Origin: Eumeta japonica
Lineage: Eukaryota; Arthropoda; Insecta; Lepidoptera; Psychidae
Direction of reading: 5' to 3'
Length of the DNA: 64,000 nt
Assembly: GCA_005406025.1 (NCBI GenBank)
Contig: BGZK01001286.1
Coordinates: 7,501 to 71,500, forward strand
A program made the translations under genes and the position numbers. The notes below the pieces were generated by a model. That model was not told the DNA's origin and did not search any database. It worked only from the letters and a program-made list of their open reading frames with translations. Shown here one piece after another: positions 48,115 to 60,189 of this stretch. How positions within the stretch are numbered: the first letter of the stretch is position 1; each line of letters begins with the position of its first letter.

Positions 48115-50525
48115 ATGAATTTTCCGTGCCATCAAATTAGCCCCATTATAAGAAAAAGAATGATTAAAAATAATAATACAAACAATTGTATACTCAACCC
48201 ATTGCACCAAAATATTCAGTGCATGGTGAATAAGGACCTGGAAGTTGAATTATTCATGGGCTACTCTAACATTGACATACTATGTACTACAGAACACCGA
48301 ACAGAACACTCAAAACCTTTCCGCTTTTGTACGGTTTTGCTGATCAGCGGGTTGCAACTTCTTACAGCAGAGAAAATTCAATAGATGGAGGTTCTTTAAT
48401 TGTTATTCAAAATAATTTAAAAAGCAAGTTAAGAAGCAATATTGTTAATCTCTTTGTTGAACGGATTGTTGAGATAGTCTGTGTGCAACTCCAGCGGCTT
48501 ATTATGATGAGCTTATACAAACCCCCTCATTCACCTTATGGTTTATTTGAATCTTTTGTGGATTAAGCCTTATGTAAAACAAGAAGTAATAACAACTACG
48601 TTGCGATATGTGGAGATTTTAATGTAAATACTTTAGATGTCACTAATCACAGTAGTAAGATTCTGGAATTCTTTGGATGTTACAATTTATCAAACCTTTT
48701 TTTAGAGCCTAGGAGAACTATATTTTCCTCTAAGACCTGCTTTGACAATATTTACACAAATATTAAACAATATAAAAAATATATTATTAATAATACTACA
48801 ATGCTGTGACGATCCCAATTAGTTCTACAACTCTTATGTTTAAAGTAATAAAAAAGCAATTTGATATTATTTTTCATACAAGGAATATTAAAATAAATGA
48901 ATTGACGTTTGGATAACAGTAGGAATGCATAAAAGTAGAAAGAAATTATGTGAGCTTTATGATGAAAAAACATATGATAAAAGCGAAAATATTGCTGATT
49001 ATGTCAAAAATCAGTCAAGAACCTTTAAACGTATATGTATCTCGGCCAAATCTATGTATATTAATAGCAAAATAAATAAAAAAAAGGAAAAACATAATGA
49101 AGACAAATTGGAGTGTCTTAATGTCCAGCTTAAGATAGATAACCAAATTTTGAATAATGACATAAACGCTGCTGATACCTATAAAAAACTCTTTATTGAC
49201 ATTCCAATGTCAACCACCAAATATCTTAATTCATGTCCCGCTTTTGCTGAATCACTACTGAAGTTAAGTATTCCACCCTGTAGCATTAATTTTGAATTTA
49301 AATATGTAAATTCGGAAGACGCTATTATCGGATTTATGTCATTAGAAATGAAAAAGACAGCTGACCTCCATGGTCTATCGGTTAAAAATGTAAACTCTAT
49401 CATTGATTGTATTGCACTACATTTGGCATTTATATTTAATGGGTTTCGTGTTTCCTGATCTGATGAAACAAACTAAAATCATCCGTGTATTTAAAAGCAA
49501 TAGTAATTTAAACTCCACCAACTTTAGGCCTAGATTCATACCACCGACATTTAGTAAAATCTTTTAAAATTGATCTTAAATCAACTTTTATCACATTTTT
49601 ATAGTAACAACTAATATACAGAAAACAGTTCAGTTCTACGCAGGGTTGTATGACAATCGATGCTAGTGTTGAACTGGTTTTCGGAGTTTAGGAGGATCTG
49701 CGAGACATGGTGAGAGTGTTTTGTGATTTCTTTAAGGCATTTAATTGTGTAAATCACAAATTTCTGATCGGAAAGCTACGTCATTATGGGGTTAAGTGCC
49801 TAGCAATTGGCTTTCTGGAACCGTATTTGAGTAAAAGAATATTAGAAGGTCGATATTAATGGAATAAGATCAGCAGTATCTGTGGTTCGGGTGGGAATAC
49901 CACAAGGATAAATCCTTGGTCTGTTTCTGTTTTGAGTTTATATTAATGACTTATCCAGATTGTTGGAGATATTCATGAGATAGTACTGTTCGCAGATGAT
50001 ACTACTTCATTGTTATTTAAAGTCAAAAGACAACAAACCACCCTTGATAATATGAATATTGCTCTTGATATTAGTACACTGGTTTACTGTGAATAATCTG
50101 TTTTTGAATAGGTAAAAAAATAAAAAGTCTAAAATTTTCACTTCCGAATGTAAAACATGGATTTTGCACTATTCTATTGGGTAATGAGAAATTTGAATTT
50201 GTTAATGCTACTGCATTCTTAAAAGTTCCTTTGGATAAAAGGCTTCAATGGGGTCCGCATATCAGTATGTTAGCGAAAAGCCTTCTGCATATGCAGTTAA
50301 CAAAATAAGAAACTTGTCTGATATATAAACCGCGATATTGGTCTATTTTGGCTGTCTTCATAGCTTGATGTCCTACGGGATTTTGCTGTGGGGTCATGCC
50401 ACAGATATTGACAAATTTTTCGTGCTGCAAAAGCGGGCAGTACGGGCTATTTACAATCTGGGACCAAGAGTATTTCTTAGAACTAAGTTTATGGAAATGG
50501 ATATCTCCAATTTGGTGTTCTAAGA
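48115..50525 (+). pseudogene. CR1/jockey-type LINE, decayed endonuclease-RT ORF
   Basis: The APE-type endonuclease starts at NPLHQNIQCMVNKDLEVELF (48200-48255), continues as NIDILCTTEH and SIDGGSLIVIQNNLKSK (48380-48425), and has the catalytic ICGDFNVN (48607-48630). A 177-codon open frame from 48925 covers the linker (MHKSRKKLCELYDEK..). RT motif A survives as FCDFFKAFNCVNH (49718-49758) and motif C as VLFADDT (49985-50005). The C-terminal SYGILLWGHATDIDKFFVLQ is at 50370-50430. Stops and frameshifts and an internal deletion of about 180 nt near 48800 inactivate it. It ends abruptly where the next element begins. Confidence 0.85.
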
Positions 50526-50529
50526 GGTG

Positions 50530-53200
50530 GTACTGCCATGTACTACAAAAGAAAACTATACTGCTGTCTGACATATATCCCACCGCTACTATACTTAGAA
50601 GTTTCGGCGTGCAGATTGTCTATGATTGGACACGGCACTTTGATCATAGTCTCAGTCTATTTGCCGCCCCAAGAAACGGTTGTTTCGGAGCGACATAAAA
50701 ACCCTGCTCGCACTAGGGGATGCCTTCATCCTCTTTGGCGACTTAAATAGTAAAGATACGAATTTGCGCTATAATATCACAAATGCTAATAGATGAACGC
50801 TCGCTACCCTCGCCGAAGATTACGAGTTCGTCATCATCGCGATTCTCACTCCAACTCATCTCCTAGATAACGTTCGTCACAGACCAGAATACTAGATCTT
50901 GCGATATCAAAAGGCGTGGTACTAAATCTGACCTCAATCGAGACACTTCACTGCCTCGACTCAGATCACCTACCCATTCTGCTCAAATTAGATTCCTTTA
51001 CCGATGAAGGACAGCCTATCGAAACGATAAAATCATACATTGAAAGCATGTGTCGACGGCGTTTGAGGAAGTTGGCACCCCTAATCTTAACGTTATTCCG
51101 GATGAGATAGTATCCAACAACGACATTGACACAGCCATAGGAGCTCTTACTAAAAACATCAGGACAGTGGTCAAGCAATGTCAAAAGGAAGATTCCCGTG
51201 AACTCATATCGCCGGGGCCTACCCGCGGACGTTCGCAAACTGATAAGGGCTAAAAACGCAGCTCTGTGTCGTGCGAACGCATTTCCTACACCTGAGCATA
51301 GGTCACGAGCGCGAGTCCTCCAACGCGAAGTGAAGGCTCGCGTAAGGAAGGTCAGCAACAAAACTAGAGCACTCTAATGGAATAAATCACTCTCAACTGC
51401 AAAGCCTACTGAGCTCTGGCCAAAGCGCTCAAATCCGATGTATATGTAGTCGTGCCTGTCCTCAAATAACCGAATAACAATCTAGAGTTTGAAGACCAGG
51501 AAAAAGTTGAGTGTATCGTTGACAGTATCGAACTCCAACGTTCACTGAGTTCCGTCCCCCACAATCCTGAACACATAAACCGTGTCGGAAACGAAGTCCT
51601 TCGTAGGTCTTTGTTACCTCCCAAACACGATCTTAGGTCCAAAAACTCATAAAAAACCTACAACCCAGAAAGGCACCGGACCTGGACGGGTTAAACAATA
51701 AAGCAATTAAATGCTTTTTTGCGCCATTTCTAGCGCTATGGTCGCAATTTTCAATGTTTGCATTAAAAACTGTCACTTTTACGAGGCATGAAAAGAAGCC
51801 GTTATTATTGGCATCCCGAAACCGGGGAAACTTGGCGACCTCTCTACTATCTATAGACCGATCAGCCTCCTAAGCGGTCCAGACAATCAATTCGAGAAAG
51901 TTCTCAAAACACGACTCTGTGATCACCTATTAGGAAAGGGCCTGATCGTCAACGAAGAGTTCGGATTCATGCCAAATCACTCTTACCCCTAACAAGCCCT
52001 CCGACTACTGAAACACATCTCGGAGGGCTTTAAACGCAAACGTAAAACCGTGGCGGTTTTCTTCGATGTCGCTAAGGCATTCGACAAAGTATGGCACGCA
52101 GGCCTAATTTATAAACTACACTAACTACAAGTCCCAGATCATCTTGTCTTCATCATCTATCAATACATAACGAACAGACACTTCTCCTTCCGGTATGAGA
52201 ATAGCATATCTGCCAAAAGACTGTTTTGAGCCGAAGTTCCTGAAGGTTCCACTCTCTCCCCGATGCTGTACTCCTGTGTACACAAACGAAATCCCGCGTT
52301 CGCAAACAGGCGTCCAATTCACGCTTTTCGCCGATGACACCGCTCTATACCTGCGCGGTAGAAATTTTAGACAAATCACTCTTCGCCTCCAGAAGGCCAT
52401 CGACGAGCCGACGCGATGGTTCTAAACCTGAAGGTTCGAGGCAAACCCTGAAAAATTAGCAGCTATTTTCTTCAACTACAGTAAAATCAAAAAGAAAGAA
52501 GTTATTTCGTACAACTCCCTAAATTTCCGCATGCGTAATTCACCTATTCCGTGGTATCACATTTACAAATATTTAGGAATCACACTCGACAAACATCTTC
52601 ATTTCAAAGATCACATCAAGCGTGTTAGAAAAAATCCTCAATTATACCTATCATGCCTTAGCGGTATGATCGGTAAAAAGAGCAAAATGAGTCTTAGGAA
52701 CAAATGCACACTTTACAAGGTATCCATACGAGGCACCTCCTCTACACCATTTCATCCGAAGGCCACGGAATGTTCTTCCAGATCCGTCTGACGAGTTCAC
52801 CTCTAAGGTCTAAAGGCTAATAGAAATCAATCAAAATATATCCGAAGTATAGATAGTATGACCTTAAACGGTCACCCACCCGGTGCACTTCTCTCGCTCT
52901 CGGCACCCCGCTAAGGGATTCAGTCTGAGCTGAATCTGCACGTGATTTCCTATGCCGAGATGCCCACCTCGTGGTATGCATAGGGCAATCACGCGCCGAC
53001 GGCGTCCCATGCCAATCGGCCGCGATAGACTAAGTCCTCAAAGCCCCAATATATTGGGGCTACGAACAACTGCCAACCAACATGTTGATTCGCCGGTTTT
53101 TTGGTCCGTGAAAGTCGGACACACCCCGCGCACGCGGGGCGTGGCAACTCGTTAGGTTTTTTATCTCCTCCCTACAAGGAGAAAACTAAAAAAAAAGGTT
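50530..53200 (+). pseudogene. jockey-clade LINE, nearly complete, decayed
   Basis: Endonuclease: GHGTLIIVSVYLPPQE (50628-50675), ILFGDLNS equivalent and LDSDHLPILLKLDS (50955-50995). Linker: RELISPGPTRG and RSRARVLQREVKARVRK. RT: RKAPDLDGLNNKAIKCF (51668-51715), PVIIGIPKPGKLGDLS equivalent, RPISLLS, KRKTVAVFFDVAKAFDKVWH (52040-52100, motif A), LFADDTALYLRG (52324-52360, motif C), and YKYLGITLDKHLHFKDHIKR (52564-52625). The C-terminus after KMSLRNKCTLY is rearranged. The 3' UTR (52900-53195) has a 20-bp palindrome at 53042-53061, a CCCCGCG/CGCGGGG hairpin at 53124-53139 and an A-run end at 53189. Frameshifts are scattered. Confidence 0.88.
53042..53061. repeat. 20-bp perfect palindrome in jockey 3' UTR
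   Basis: AGCCCCAATATATTGGGGCT reads the same on both strands. With the CCCCGCG..CGCGGGG hairpin about 60 bp downstream, it gives the 3' UTR two stable stems that could help reverse transcriptase recognise its RNA (inference). Confidence 0.9.
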
Positions 53201-53409
53201 TAATTTGCTAGTTTGAGTGCAGTGACCGACGGAAGAAGAATCCCAAAAGAAGAGGAGAAGCAGCGTCTGCCGAAGAGGGTAAAGCCGGTGTACATATGTG
53301 TGAATAGTGCAACGACGACGGCGGTTTATTTCAGAACTACTTTTCCAGGAAGGCATATTCGTCCTCCACACTATGTAGTATAGTAAACTATAAATGTTTA
53401 ATATTTGAT

Positions 53410-53970
53410 ATACAGACTATTCTGATGATATGGATCTTGCCCTCGTTCACCAGATAACGATGCAGCCCTGAGGGTTTTCTCTTACGATGAAACTCTTCGA
53501 CGATGAACACATAGACTTGAAGCTTTATATACAGGCTGTTCTAACGATACATCGCGTCTTTCTAAACCAATGAACGATATAAATGTGAGAATTTCTTTCT
53601 ACAATGGAACTCTTCAACGGTATACAGCGTAGACTTAAAAACTTTATATGCAGCTTGTTCTGACGATGAATCGTGTCCACGTACATCAGACGACGATGTA
53701 GCTATAACTTTTCCTTTTCAACGGTTAACAACATTGACTTGAAACTGTGCTTACGGGATATTTCAACAATGGATCGCGTGTTCTTACACCAGAGGAAGAT
53801 GAATCTTGTCCTCCCATACCAGAGAACGATCCAGTTGTGAGAGTTTCCTCCTAGGATGAAAGTTTTCAGCAGTGAACAACCGTGGAATTGAGTCTTTGCA
53901 TATTATGGGCTGTTCTGAGGATATATTGTGTTATTAAATAACATCAGACGAAGCAGCCGTAAAGGTTTTT
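53410..53970. repeat. 119-bp satellite-like tandem repeat, 5-6 units
   Basis: Units begin with ATACAGACTATTCTGATGAT (53410), ATACAGGCTGTTCTAACGAT (53529) and ATGCAGCTTGTTCTGACGAT (53648), spaced exactly 119 bp, then a shorter one near 53752 and a last one near 53907. Each contains GATCGTGTCC-like, CCAGA(T)AACGATG and GATGAAACTCTTCAACG motifs. It lies directly beyond the 3' end of the jockey element. Confidence 0.8.
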
Positions 53971-55703
53971 CTATTTATATTCTACCTATGTCTACCTATG
54001 AATATTTTAAACTTTTAATAATCAATTGATTATTGAGAGTTTAAAATATAAGATTTTACAAGAAATTCAGAATAAGAATTAATCAGTAAGTAGAATAAGC
54101 AAAATAACCAGAAAATCCAATAACAATGAATTTTAACCTTTTCAAAACTTATGTTATATTTTTTTGCGCCAATGTGGAAATTTCTCCATCTAAAAGGTTC
54201 ATAATAGTAACAGAATCAATGGTAAGTTGAAGAGTATAATAAATGAAATACAAATTATTGGCTAAAACCTCAAATACCCCCTGTTAATTAAATGAGAAAA
54301 GTGTCGTTATTTACGCAGGGTTAAACGTCAACGTAATTTTTTTTCCTTTTTCCTAGAATTGTTTTTAGGTTAAAAAGAAACGATTTTGGCGATATTCAAG
54401 TAAAAATAGCCAACTTGGTAAATAATGGACACCCTAATATACAAAATTACCTTTAGTTATAAGTGAACGTTGCAATAAAAGTTACTTGAATTATGAAATT
54501 TGCTTACCTAGACTTTCTTAAAATAATTAAATAATTGGTCATTGCAATGTAAAACAAACCAAATTAAAATTTTAAGTAAGGAAAGCAAAGAACACAAAAA
54601 TTAATAAGAGAAAACAAAAAAAAAAGAAAATTAATATATAAATAAAATATTGAGTCCTAACAAAATTATTGAGCCAAATTATAAAATAAGACGACGTCTG
54701 GCATATCTTTAGTTGGTACTGATTTCAAAAATAACTAATTATTTTAAGATTTTTGAAGGCAGTTTTCATTGAAAATTCTTTTATATAATGTTATCGCAAT
54801 TAATAAGTATCAAAAATATTGAACTGATATAGTCGATTATGGGAAAATGATTATTGTACTATTGACATGATGTTAAGATAATGTGTGATTATATTACGCA
54901 CGATGAAATAATAAAAATTGTCAATTAAAATTTAAATAGACTAATAACAAATTACTTTTATAACACATAATTTAATACAAATTCAAATGCGATAAATCAA
55001 AATACACATTAGATTACAAATCAAATGACGTAGCTAAAAAAAATATGTCATTAAATTCTATAATTAAATAGTGATTAAAAATGTATTTTACTTAATAATA
55101 CTGTATCTTTCAATATGACTACACTGAACAATTCAGTATGGAAAACAAGTTACTATCCAACCGTTAAAACAATGATAAAAGTCTTGAAGATTCTCAACGG
55201 GCTTTGTCTTTGCTAGACTATAACCTTACTTACGCTCAAATAGTCGTCATTAAGCCTAGTACACATGAGAAAAAAATAGATATAGCTCAGATAACAGAAA
55301 TTAACAATAAAACATTGGCAATAAATTATTTAATGACAATTAAAGTTGCGAATAAATAATTTGTAGATAATATTAACATTGTATAATTTATGACGTTGAT
55401 AGTAATATAATTGAGAGATTTCATAGTATTATCGCAAAACATATATTGCATTGAGTTCATCACTTATAACTATATTATGCTTACATTTTCACTACTCCCT
55501 TATTGAAACAAAAAATATTTGGATATAATAATAAAAATGATCAACTAAATTGGTACAATATTATTTAATTACAGCATATTAGCACAATGATTCGTTAGTT
55601 TTATTCACGATTATTAATTGAAAAAAAAGTAATATTTTTTGATTGTTCGTTTATTTCCCATGAATTCATAAAATTTGGTTAAACCTGTCGTGTGCTTGTA
55701 GTA

Positions 55704-55736
55704 CACCCGGCGCTGCTATTTGAGCAGCGCTGGGTG
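55704..55736. other. GC-rich hairpin, 14-bp arms
   Basis: CACCCGGCGCTGCT (55704-55717), loop ATTTG, AGCAGCGCTGGGTG (55723-55736), with one mismatch. It is GC-rich inside a very AT-rich region. It may be a transposon end. Confidence 0.85.
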
Positions 55737-57147
55737 ACCACAACTGAACATCGCGATTGTAGCTCCTTCTGTTTTTGACGAAAACTGCCACTTATGACAT
55801 TGTTGTCAAGTACTATGTCGCCTTAAAGCGTTCAAAAGTATACTTAGCAGAAAAGTTTAATGATTTTTCGAGCTCACCGAAACAATAAAATAGAATTTTA
55901 GAATTTGAAAGGAAAACCTACTAGAAAAGTGCAGGAACGTATTTATCCTTTTCCAAATTTTAATTTCACGAAAAGCTTTTTGACTGTCTTCTCTGCATTT
56001 TTTTAATGTTGTCCTCGCTATTCATAACATTTGCTTTATTTTATTTAAGGAAAACTTTTACTCACAAAGTCTTCCTTAATTGAAATGAAAATAAACAAAA
56101 CCTAATACCTAAGATGTCTAGTCGAGCATGTATTTAGATAATTAAAGCCTTATGTGCTTTACTCAAAATAATAATAATTGCATCGAGTAACATCAACGGA
56201 AGATACGGGTTTTTAATTTTAAATGAATTTTCAACAATGAAATTTCAACAGTTGAATAAGTATGAAGTTTATTAACACGATCGTTTTAATTTGAGACAGC
56301 TCTAAAAAAGACTACAAAGTTTATTATAACCGCAAAAAATTGTTCATAAATCTTTCTAAATTATCGCTCTAAACCTTCTTTATTAAAAAAAAAAACTTAA
56401 TTTAGTTAAAAAAAAAATCTTTATTTAGTATACAATTTGAAAGTATCACTTACTATTACCGCAAAATTTAAATTATTGCCATTTTTTTCTAAAATAACCA
56501 AATAAATAATGAATATTATAATATAGGCACATATTTGCTAATTTATACTGTATAATGTATTTATCGCAATACAAGGTCTCTCATCAACTTTGAATTGCCA
56601 AATTTAAGTAAATATAGATCTAATAAAGCACTTTCTCATTCTAAAAATTAACATTTAAAACTTTTGAAATACGTCGACATTTACCAAATATTTTTACATT
56701 ACCATATAAATATATTCATCAATATTTTAACCATTAATAAATAATTTAATAATTGTTGTAATTTAAAAATTGTTTAATAATTGTTGTAAAAATTTTATGG
56801 ACTTAAAAATAAGAACTAAATAATTATCCTATACAATTTTGCACTAAAGAGTTATTTAAAAAAAGAAGAGCTATTTGAATTAGGTTCTATAATGTAAAAT
56901 TATTTCAAGGCATGAATCTTTTAAGAAATTCTCAATGAACATAAAAATATATCCAGGTAAAATTAACGTAAGGGTATGTTTCATCGCTGTTCGAAAAAGA
57001 ACAATCCGATAGGTCGTATAAAGTAAACGCGTAATGGATAGTTCGCTTAATGAACGCGTTATAACGTAAATGTCATCGGACAGTGTTCAGCGAGGTGCGA
57101 CCGGCTCCCCGAAGTGTACCAATCGATACTGATAATGGACGATCACT

Positions 57148-57178
57148 TAGCGTAAGCTGACAACCGGAGCTTACGCTA
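57148..57178. other. perfect 11-bp inverted repeat
   Basis: TAGCGTAAGCT (57148-57158) and its complement (57168-57178) around GACAACCGG. The surrounding 57000-57240 is GC-richer than its flanks and shows no repeat family. Confidence 0.85.
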
Positions 57179-58289
57179 GGGATGTGACACCTATCGACAC
57201 AAGTTTGCGTTGAGTTCCCCGAAAATTAAAGGCTTTATGTAATCATTTTTTAATTTTTTCAATGTGAATAGAATGTTGTATGAAAACTGTAGAAATTCAA
57301 GAATATTTATGCAAGCATAAAATTTCAGCTCACTTTTTTATAGCACAAAGATGGTCAAAGTGTACCTTATTGTATACAATAAGAGAAAATTTCAAGAATA
57401 CAATTAAATGTATAATACTCTGTTCCTGGTATAAATGTAACAAACCTACGTTATAATAACTGCATCAAGAAATTTTGGACCATAACTAAAATTTTATATT
57501 ATGATAATTCGTTTTTCAACAAGTTTTTATCATCCCAGTGTTAAGGATTAACTTCCTATATCTTTTTTATTCAGATTGGAGAGCTTAAATCCCTTCACGC
57601 CGGCTCAGTGCGAGTTATGGTCTACCGAGGACCGTCGTCACCGAGCCGAGAGTAGGGACCAGAACCGACAACTTAAAGTCTCCGAGGCACAAAGCTAGTG
57701 GTTTATTTTGACTTGAGTTAAAAAATCATTGTTCATCTGTTATCATATTCGAACTTTAGTACATTCCGGTGCTAAGACAACGCCTTTAAACATTCGTCCA
57801 CCGCCGCTCTCAAACGCACGATAATCCGTTGTTATATACCTAAATCAACATACGAGCACTATAAACATTTACATCATTAAGCAGGGAATTAGGAAAAACG
57901 CGAGTCAATGTACTGATATATTCATACGATAGTAATTCAAAAATTCTTAAATGTTTTAAATTTCTGTAACGGTCTCGTAACTCACTAAGAAAATTATCTA
58001 TTATTTCAATATCTATATGACTCAATTATTCTTTTTTTATTATTCAATTATGAAGGTCACTTTGTAGTGATATAATATGTGCTTGTGCATATATTCTTCA
58101 ATATATGCTTGTAATAATATCTGATGTCTACATTTCGTTTCCTTTTAGGCTGGCCACATTGTTATTAAAAATTTCCAACAATCTTGATATGACATTTCCT
58201 AAGAATATTCCAAACTCTTCAATCTTCTGCAGGCAGTAAACTATATCAGAAAGTTTTTTTCTTTCAATTTCTAATCGGAATTGAAATAC

Positions 58290-58480
58290 AAAAGATAAAG
58301 GAATTGTCTGCCCCTGGATTCAACCAAATCGGAACTGAGATTGGTAGTGGAATTAGAATTAAAAGCGGGACGGGGAATAGAATTGATAACGGGTACAGAA
58401 TCAGAATTGAAAGTGGGACTGAAATTGAGAACGGGACTGAAGTTGAAAACGAGAATGCGATCGGAATCATAATCTAAAGT
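58290..58480. repeat. degenerate GGAATTGAAA-type short tandem repeat
   Basis: Words such as GGGACTGAAATTGAGAACGG and GGAATTAGAATTAAAAGCGG recur with a loose 12-18 bp rhythm. It gives the Pro/Ile/Ser-rich minus-strand frame at 58264-58470, which is therefore not a gene. Same class as 43060-43262. Confidence 0.65.
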
Positions 58481-59239
58481 ATGACTGGGAAGGAATCGAA
58501 TGCGAGACCGGACTTGAGATTGACATCGATCAATTCAATATACGAAAAATTCATTTTATGTCCATGCTGACAGAGCTGCGGAGATTAATTATGTGGGCAA
58601 GTCACCTACAAGAAAGGACAGGACAACGTCTGGAGGATCAGCTAGACCTGCATAATTAGCCTTCTTTCAATAAAGTCATAAACTATCTTAACTATTAAAA
58701 AAATGTAACAAAAAAGTCAAATTAAAAATATACTTTAGTTTTCCACAGGTAACTGAGAGCATAGTTTTTTAAAGTTTATTAATATATCATAGTATGTCAC
58801 ATGATTCTTCGATAGATATTCCTTGAAAATTATTGACTTTCATTAATATAAGAATTTTTTTTATATCAATGAAAATAATTGTTAGATAGGGTAATGAAAA
58901 TAAAGGTTTTACTTATAGAAAGTAATTTATATATCGTAAAAAAAGTTTTAAGTAAAAAAAATATTTTATACAAAATATTGTTTTATGTTAAAGTTGTTTA
59001 ATGTTATCATATGTAAAATTTTTATATTTAAAAATATAGATAAGCATATAAAATTGTACTGTAATTTATATTGCAAATTATAGGGATTTTCGTCAAAGGT
59101 TGTGCATTTGTCAATTAAATTTCGTATATTGCATTTTCATTTTAAAATACGTTGGACGTTGTAGTTCAGCTTTTGTACTAAATTGTTATTGGGTTCATAT
59201 TTTACTACAGGAAAAACAATTATGTCACACTTAAAATAT

Positions 59240-59560
59240 TTGTCATTCTTATGTGGTGTCGGTAATTGTTGTATATCGATATTCGGCGCTGTGGTTACAT
59301 CCCTAGCGGTCTCATAACGATAGTATATTGATTTGATACCTATTTTTATTGGCGCCCTGGCCGACCTTTCCCGAATATAGCTGCGGTCGGGCTCGTGGTT
59401 ATTTTAATAAGCCTAACTCCCTGACCTTAGCTCGCATTAACTCCCACACGATTTAGACGTCACGTTAATACATCAAAGGTGCTTATTAATGTGTCGCCTG
59501 TACCTCGCTTATGATTATTATCAACAAACCTAGTAAAAAGTATAGATGCGCCAATTGTAT
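59240..59560. promoter_or_regulatory. candidate cis-regulatory island
   Basis: A repeat-free stretch of near-balanced composition within AT-rich DNA. It carries ACATCAAAGGTGC (TCF/LEF type, ATCAAAGG at 59472-59479), several TTATTAATG and TTAATAAG homeodomain-type cores and CGATAGTATATTGAT. No coding frame. A distal enhancer is only a guess. Confidence 0.25.
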
Positions 59561-59719
59561 TCTTTGCTCTCTTCGCTTGTTCGCCGTCATTTCAAATTCA
59601 AAACGGCACCAACTGAACAAGTTTAATGAATCTCTTCAATACATCATTCACAATACTCGCTTCTAAAATGGTTATTGAATCGCTTCGCTCGAAAGTCGTA
59701 GTGACCAGGGTGACAAAGG

Positions 59720-59785
59720 GCATGTCGAGGTGATGTGGGGATCTCGTAAGAGTAAATCGATGTGATGGGAGGGTCTCGCAATGAA
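59720..59785. repeat. two tandem copies of a 32-bp unit
   Basis: CGAGGTGATGTGGGGATCTC and CGATGTGATGGGAGGGTCTC start about 32 bp apart with matching continuations. Confidence 0.6.
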
Positions 59786-60106
59786 CGCCCTAAAATATTT
59801 TATGCAAACCATATTTATTTTTGATTTTATAGATCGCTTTAACTTTAATTTCAATAAAGCTTGAACTTTAAACCTCCTACGCACATAAACCTAATGAAAC
59901 GATGAATGAACGACAAAGAAGCTGACCAGATATGCCTAGTGGGTATACATGGTCTCTGCCCACGCCTCAGGTAAGGAAATTTGGGCTTAAATCCTGTAAC
60001 CTTCATTGAGGTATCTGAAATACTTTATAACGTTCTACTTATAACGATCAGTTAATCTGTCAATAATTGTTTCTTTTGAATTACTATAAAAATGAATAGT
60101 TAAATC

Positions 60107-60185
60107 AGTGTGAGGCGGTGGTGGCTCGGTGGTTAAGGCTCGGCTTCGGATCTGAAGGTATCACGTTTGATCCTACCCACAGTCG
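60107..60185 (+). mobile_element. possible tRNA-derived SINE head
   Basis: GGTGGCTCGGTGGTTAAGGC resembles a pol III A box (TGGCTCGGTGG) and ACGTTTGATCCTACCC, 40 bp further on, resembles a B box (GTTCGAATCC). Acceptor-stem pairing and a proper anticodon loop are lacking, so it is not a functional tRNA gene. The tail of the SINE was not defined. Confidence 0.45.
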
Positions 60186-60189
60186 GATT

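Larger units (their letters stand above)
53980..58280. other. long AT-rich non-coding stretch
   Basis: No coding frame is supported over about 4.3 kb. Short inverted repeats stand out at 55704-55736 and 57148-57178. A repeat-like GC-rich segment (CGGCTCAGTGCGAGTTATGG) lies at 57600-57690. Confidence 0.5.

Noticed and set aside
58264..58470. Proline/isoleucine-rich minus-strand ORF
   Set aside because: Generated entirely by the degenerate short tandem repeat.
60107..60185. Functional tRNA gene
   Set aside because: A- and B-box-like motifs are present, but the acceptor stem does not pair and no clean anticodon arm is formed; a SINE head fits better.
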